7,247 nucleotides of DNA from Pseudomonadota bacterium (GTDB taxonomy: Bacteria > Myxococcota > Myxococcia > Myxococcales > Anaeromyxobacteraceae): NCBI GenBank assembly GCA_023411405.1, contig JAEYOU010000121.1, positions 1 to 7,247 of the forward strand, read 5' to 3'. Positions within the stretch are counted from its first letter, which is position 1. Every line of letters begins with the position of its first letter. The notes under the pieces were generated by a model that worked only from the letters and a program-made list of their open reading frames with translations, searched no databases and was not told the origin of the DNA. Of the stretch, positions 6,143 through 7,247 are shown piece after piece. Made by a program: the position numbers and the translations under genes.

Positions 6143-7099
6143 ATGACGAGAGGCGTGATCGCGGCGCTGGTGGCGGTGCTCGGCGTCCTCGGCTGCGGCG
6201 GGTCGGATCCCGGAGCGCCGACGGTGCTCGCGGCGGGCGCGTCGTGCGAAGCGGACCACCAGTGCGCGACCGGCCACTGCGACGCGGGGTACTGCTGCGC
6301 CGCCGGGAGGTGCTGCCAGACGGCGTCCGAGTGTCCCGACGAGTTCCGGGCGGCGGCGACGTGCACCGACGGCGGCTCCACCACGGACTGCCAGGGGACC
6401 CGGCGCGACGCGACGTGCGAGGGGTACACCTGCGGCACGCGGGTGGTGGAGGACGACAGCGGGTGCGCCGGCGCGGTGCGCGACTGCGGCGGCTACCGCT
6501 CGGTCGCGTGCGGCGCCGCGCCCGTCCAGCCCCCGCCTGCGTGCGCGACCGCGTGCGACGGCCCGGAGGACTGCGACACGGGGTTCACCTGCCCCCAGGG
6601 CGCCTGCATCCCGCAGGCGGGCACCGGCGAGGCATGCACCGGCACGGGGCAGGGGACCTGCCATGGCGGCCTCAAGTGCCAGAACGGCGTGTGCTGCGCG
6701 GCCGGCAGCGCCACGTGCTGCACGACCCCGAACCAGGTGGCGCAGTGCGGCACCTGCATGCGGTGCGGCACCGACTACCGCTGCGCGCCGACTCCGGCGA
6801 ACCAGAGGGACACGCGCTGCCCGCAAGGCACCTGTCGCCCCGGGACCTGCAACGGCAACGGCGCGTGCCTGGTGGGCGGGACGTGCTCTGGCGGGCTGTG
6901 TGGGAGCACGACGTGCCAGAGCGACGGCACCTGCGGGTGCCGGTGCACGATGACCGGCCCGAACGGCACGACCATCTACGGCTGCCCGGGCGAGACGATC
7001 TTGTACCCGTGCAGCACGGGGCCGACGACGACCGGGTACCTCAGGTTCCGGTGCTCCGACGGCTGCTCGCCGTATCCGGAGGACACGACCTGCCACTGA
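6143..7099 (+). CDS. Cysteine-rich modular surface lipoprotein (Myxococcota-type)
   Basis: The 318-residue product opens with a short hydrophobic signal and lipobox VLGC (lipidation at C18), so it should be anchored in the envelope. GGAG (6131-6134) sits 8 bases before ATG. It has 47 cysteines (about 15%); without the lipidated one, 46 remain, enough for 23 disulfides. A spacing C-x5-C-x4/5-C-x4-C recurs three times: C35-C41-C46-C51/52, C138-C144-C150-C155 and C173-C179-C184/185. The first and third copies also share GxCCAAG followed by CC. This resembles the 'CxxDxxCxSGxCxxGxCC' repeats common in secreted proteins of Myxococcota and loosely the Dickkopf cysteine-rich domain. Later residues (about 202-255) look like the associated 'CNGNGAC...C' modules; the last 50 are unfamiliar. 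There is no catalytic motif and only four histidines. A structural or binding surface protein is likely; the ligand is unknown. Confidence 0.85.
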   Translation: MTRGVIAALVAVLGVLGCGGSDPGAPTVLAAGASCEADHQCATGHCDAGYCCAAGRCCQTASECPDEFRAAATCTDGGSTTDCQGTRRDATCEGYTCGTRVVEDDSGCAGAVRDCGGYRSVACGAAPVQPPPACATACDGPEDCDTGFTCPQGACIPQAGTGEACTGTGQGTCHGGLKCQNGVCCAAGSATCCTTPNQVAQCGTCMRCGTDYRCAPTPANQRDTRCPQGTCRPGTCNGNGACLVGGTCSGGLCGSTTCQSDGTCGCRCTMTGPNGTTIYGCPGETILYPCSTGPTTTGYLRFRCSDGCSPYPEDTTCH

Positions 7100-7118
7100 C
7101 GCGGCGCGGGCAGCGTCC

Positions 7119-7247
7119 TCACCGCCCGCCCTGCACCGCAGCCGGCACGGCGCGCGGGCTCGCCGCGGCCCGGGCGGCGTCCACGCGCTCGAGGAGCCGG
7201 TGCGCCGTCTCGGATCCCTCGTCGCCCCTGGCGGCGAGGGCGCGGAG
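7119..7247 (-). CDS. C-terminal end of an unidentified gene, cut by window edge
   Basis: On the minus strand a frame stays open from the window edge to a TGA (7119-7121) and gives 42 residues, including GDEGSETAHRLLERVDAARA. Nearly every codon ends in G or C, as in the neighbouring genes, and the composition is that of an Ala/Arg-rich helical tail. The stop lies 19 bases from the lipoprotein stop, a compact convergent pair like the other gene pairs here. I recognise no family; the body of the gene lies outside the window. The open frame could in principle be chance, given the GC content. Confidence 0.5.
   Translation of the reverse strand, partial: LRALAARGDEGSETAHRLLERVDAARAAASPRAVPAAVQGGR

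Noticed and set aside
5771..7096. Minus-strand open frame opposite the Cys-rich lipoprotein and the oxidase end
   Set aside because: The product is Ala/Arg-rich without domains and overlaps two well supported genes on the other strand.
6143..7099. Metallothionein-like interpretation of the Cys-rich protein
   Set aside because: It carries a signal and lipobox, so the cysteines should be outside the cytoplasm and oxidised. Spacing is disulfide-module-like rather than dense CxC/CxxC clusters.
1..7247. CRISPR array, tRNA, rRNA, toxin-antitoxin or defence cassette
   Set aside because: No regularly spaced direct repeats, no cloverleaf or rRNA-like stretches, and no paired small genes were seen in reading both strands.

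Overview
The window is very GC-rich with almost exclusively G/C third codon positions. It carries a glycine-tailed SSB, a PilZ protein with the N-terminal helical extension I associate with myxobacteria, and a lipoprotein built of cysteine modules of a kind common in Myxococcota. Together these suggest a myxobacterium, possibly Anaeromyxobacter-like. That placement is an inference from gene character, not from a database match.

Layout from left to right. Positions 1-115 hold the last 37 codons of a probable IS1182/IS5-like transposase (+). It converges on a complete ssb gene (136-627, -), with only 20 bases between the stop codons. A 195-base divergent spacer (628-822) holds a perfect 19-bp palindrome in the probable ssb leader. 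Next is a complete M13 (neprilysin/PepO-type) zinc metallopeptidase with a lipoprotein-like signal (823-2913, +). It converges on a short PilZ-type protein whose c-di-GMP signature is partly degenerate (2951-3436, -). A 311-base spacer (3437-3747) separates the PilZ gene from a divergently transcribed three-domain CotA/bilirubin-oxidase-type multicopper oxidase with all copper ligands (3748-5982, +). A 21-bp terminator-like palindrome follows it. Then comes a lipoprotein with 47 cysteines in 318 residues (6143-7099, +). The window ends in the C-terminus of an unidentified minus-strand gene (7119-7247).

The genes do not form an obvious operon or pathway. Orientation alternates (+ - + - + + -). 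The only same-strand neighbours, the oxidase and the Cys-rich lipoprotein, are split by a 160-base gap containing the strong hairpin, so they are probably separate transcripts. The shared theme is the cell envelope: three of the five complete genes encode exported products (peptidase, oxidase, lipoprotein). I see no CRISPR array, tRNA, rRNA, phage module or defence cassette. I found no convincing undescribed system. The points most worth checking are the ssb leader palindrome, the hexamer repeat in the ssb tail, the transposase end abutting ssb, and the modular Cys-rich lipoprotein beside the oxidase.
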